Positions 62,575 to 64,000 of a stretch of DNA of 64,000 bases are shown one piece after another. The number at the start of each line of letters is the position of its first letter. Position 1 is the first letter of the stretch. The notes under the pieces were generated by a model, which was given only the letters and a program-made list of their open reading frames with translations, ran no database searches and was not told the DNA's origin. The position numbers and the translations under genes were made by a program. This DNA is from Kibdelosporangium banguiense. GTDB taxonomy: Bacteria > Actinomycetota > Actinomycetes > Mycobacteriales > Pseudonocardiaceae. The DNA lies in NCBI RefSeq assembly GCF_017876405.1, contig NZ_JAGINW010000001.1, positions 9,251,203-9,315,202 of the forward strand. The letters are read 5' to 3'.

Positions 62575-63999
62575 TCACCCGTTCCGCCGGCCCTTCTCGA
62601 CCGTTCCGTTGCGCAGCACCAAGGTCCACCAGTCGGCGACCATCGCCGGTCGCTCGTGCCCCTCAACGGTGAAGGTGCAGCGGCGCAACACTTTGAATCC
62701 GACGTCTTTCGGTTGGACGTCAAGGGTTTCGAACGCCGGGACGATCGTGTCGCCCCAGTGGACCTGGGAGACGAACCGAACGCGGTCGAGCCCGTAGTTC
62801 AGGCCCCACACCTGGCTCGCGGCGGCCGGCTGGGCCATCCTCGCCACGGCGTCGAGCATCGACAGCAGCAGGAAGCCTTCGACCAGGTTCTCCGGGTAGT
62901 CGGCCGGATCCTCGGGATAGACCTTGTCGAGCCAGGTTGCCCGGTGGAACAACTCGCTTTCCTCGTCCCCCAGCGCGAACGGCTCCCCGCGCACGACGGT
63001 CCCGACCATGGACGGGAGATCCTCGAACTTCCCGGTGGTCTCCTCCCCTGCCAGGCGGTCCCACGCCGTGCGAGTGAGATGTTCGCCGTCGACCTTCAAC
63101 TGGTTCTTCGGGATGCGTTGCGTCGGCGTCCGGGGGAACGGCTCCGTGCGGTGCTCGACATAGCGGGGAATCTTCTGACGGCTCAGCCGTTGTTCGCAGA
63201 ACTTCACCAGGGCCGCCGGGTCGAATCCCGCACCGGGCACCAATTCGACGTAGGCCTTGACCTCTTCGCCCATCATCGCGTCGGCGACCGGTACGACGGC
63301 CGCGTCCAGCACGTCCGGGTGCAGGCGAAGCACAGTCTCGATCTCGGTCGGCGCGATGTTGATGCCGCTTCGGCGGATCAGTTCCTTGCGACGACCGGCG
63401 AAATAGTAGACGCCGCGTTCGTCACGGCGCATGAGGTCGCCGGTGCGCAGCCAGCCGTCACGCAGGACCTCCGCGGTGGCCTCAGGGTTGTTGAGGTAGC
63501 CCGGGAACTCCACCTCGCCGGCCAGTTCGAGTTCTCCGGAGCCCGTACCGGTGACGACGGCTCCGTCCTCATCGACCAGCCGTGCATGGACGCCGGGATA
63601 CGGGATGCCGAGTGCGCCGGTGCCGACGAACTCGGCCCCTGCCGAGTCGGGCATCGCGATCGCAGGGCCGGATTCCGACGACCCGTACGCTTCCCGCCAG
63701 GGGAAGCCGAACCGGCGCTCCAGCTCCGCGTGCCGGCCTGGCGGGATCGCGAGCGCGATCGCACCTTGGATGCTGTGGTCGCGGTCCGCGGCGCTTTCGG
63801 GACGGCTGAGCAGCATGTCGGGAATGGACCCGATGGTCAGGATCTCGGTCGCGCGGGTCTGCCGGGCGACGTCCCAGAACCGGGAAACGCTGAAGCGCCG
63901 CATCAGCACGATCGTGGCGCCCGTGTAGATCGCGGTGAACAGCGCCACCAGCGGGTCGCCGTAGTGGAACTGCAACGGCATGAGCAGGCGTCTGTCCTC
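62575..63999 (-). CDS. acyl-CoA synthetase fused to a MaoC/hotdog-like domain, 3' part
   Basis: The gene enters from the right edge, with the frame open to 63999. Adenylation-domain motifs: YGSSESGPAIA, GELELAGEVEFPGYLNNPEA, GWLRTGDLMRRDERGVYYFAG, RRKELIRRSGINIAPTEIE and PRTPTQRIPKNQLK (catalytic Lys region). After about residue 325 of the visible part a second domain begins: EPFALGDEESELFHRATW, YPENLVEGFLLLSMLD, VRFVSQVHWGDTIVPAFETL, a MaoC-like acyl-thioester fold. A ligase fused to a hydratase-like domain is uncommon. Wording is nearest to carnitine/crotonobetaine-CoA-ligase-like enzymes. Confidence 0.85.
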   Translation of the reverse strand, partial: EDRRLLMPLQFHYGDPLVALFTAIYTGATIVLMRRFSVSRFWDVARQTRATEILTIGSIPDMLLSRPESAADRDHSIQGAIALAIPPGRHAELERRFGFPWREAYGSSESGPAIAMPDSAGAEFVGTGALGIPYPGVHARLVDEDGAVVTGTGSGELELAGEVEFPGYLNNPEATAEVLRDGWLRTGDLMRRDERGVYYFAGRRKELIRRSGINIAPTEIETVLRLHPDVLDAAVVPVADAMMGEEVKAYVELVPGAGFDPAALVKFCEQRLSRQKIPRYVEHRTEPFPRTPTQRIPKNQLKVDGEHLTRTAWDRLAGEETTGKFEDLPSMVGTVVRGEPFALGDEESELFHRATWLDKVYPEDPADYPENLVEGFLLLSMLDAVARMAQPAAASQVWGLNYGLDRVRFVSQVHWGDTIVPAFETLDVQPKDVGFKVLRRCTFTVEGHERPAMVADWWTLVLRNGTVEKGRRNG

Positions 64000-64000
64000 G

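Overview
The window is high-GC actinobacterial DNA with GTG starts, tight ATGA and TGATG overlaps and many secreted proteins. ALF-repeat proteins, FMN-binding Acg-type oxidoreductases, a DosR/DosS-like sensor pair and large families of secreted hydrolases suggest a soil actinomycete, most likely of the Pseudonocardiales. Genus cannot be fixed from the sequence alone.

Layout. 1-12.3 kb: end of a PhoD phosphatase, a small secreted protein, a three-gene ABC exporter, a LysR regulator with a divergent DUF6069 membrane protein, two envelope proteins (one a PQQ-type beta-propeller), and an operon of a secreted S8-like non-catalytic protein followed by a sedolisin (S53) protease. 12.5-13.2 kb: a small toxin-like gene broken by a one-base frameshift. 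13.2-29.5 kb: a hypoxia/dormancy island. It holds narGHJI, narK, a SulP transporter, a pyridoxamine-oxidase-like flavoprotein, a DosS-type heme sensor kinase, a DosR-type regulator, decayed pieces of DoxX, phosphoketolase and a universal stress protein, an Acg-like oxidoreductase and acetate kinase. Five DevR/DosR-like boxes sit in front of these units, so this looks like a compact, self-controlled regulon.

29.6-40.9 kb: a five-gene leftward operon of secreted ALF-repeat proteins. Three carry AbfB-like (arabinose-binding) and LGFP domains. The last is a 1306-residue Ala-rich helical protein ending in a predicted nucleic-acid deaminase toxin domain (HxE and PCxxC motifs), with no immunity gene recognisable next to it. 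This is the most notable candidate system here. An 18-bp palindrome upstream of the operon recurs upstream of two other secreted-protein genes in the window.

41-55.2 kb: an atypical SDR, a DUF6355-type secreted protein, and an L-fucose island. The island has two GH29 fucosidases with lectin tails, an RbsABC-type ABC importer, L-fuconate dehydratase, two paralogous FadR-type regulators, and four near-identical operator sites that tie the two fucosidase loci together. It ends in a GH43/CBM6 pseudogene cluster made of truncated pieces joined end to end. 55.2-64 kb: acyl-CoA thioesterase, a small secreted protein followed by a 68-bp palindromic element, HEAT-repeat proteins, a metzincin-like protease with a HEAT protein and a lipoprotein, an MFS transporter, and the 3' part of an acyl-CoA synthetase fused to a MaoC-like domain that runs off the right edge.
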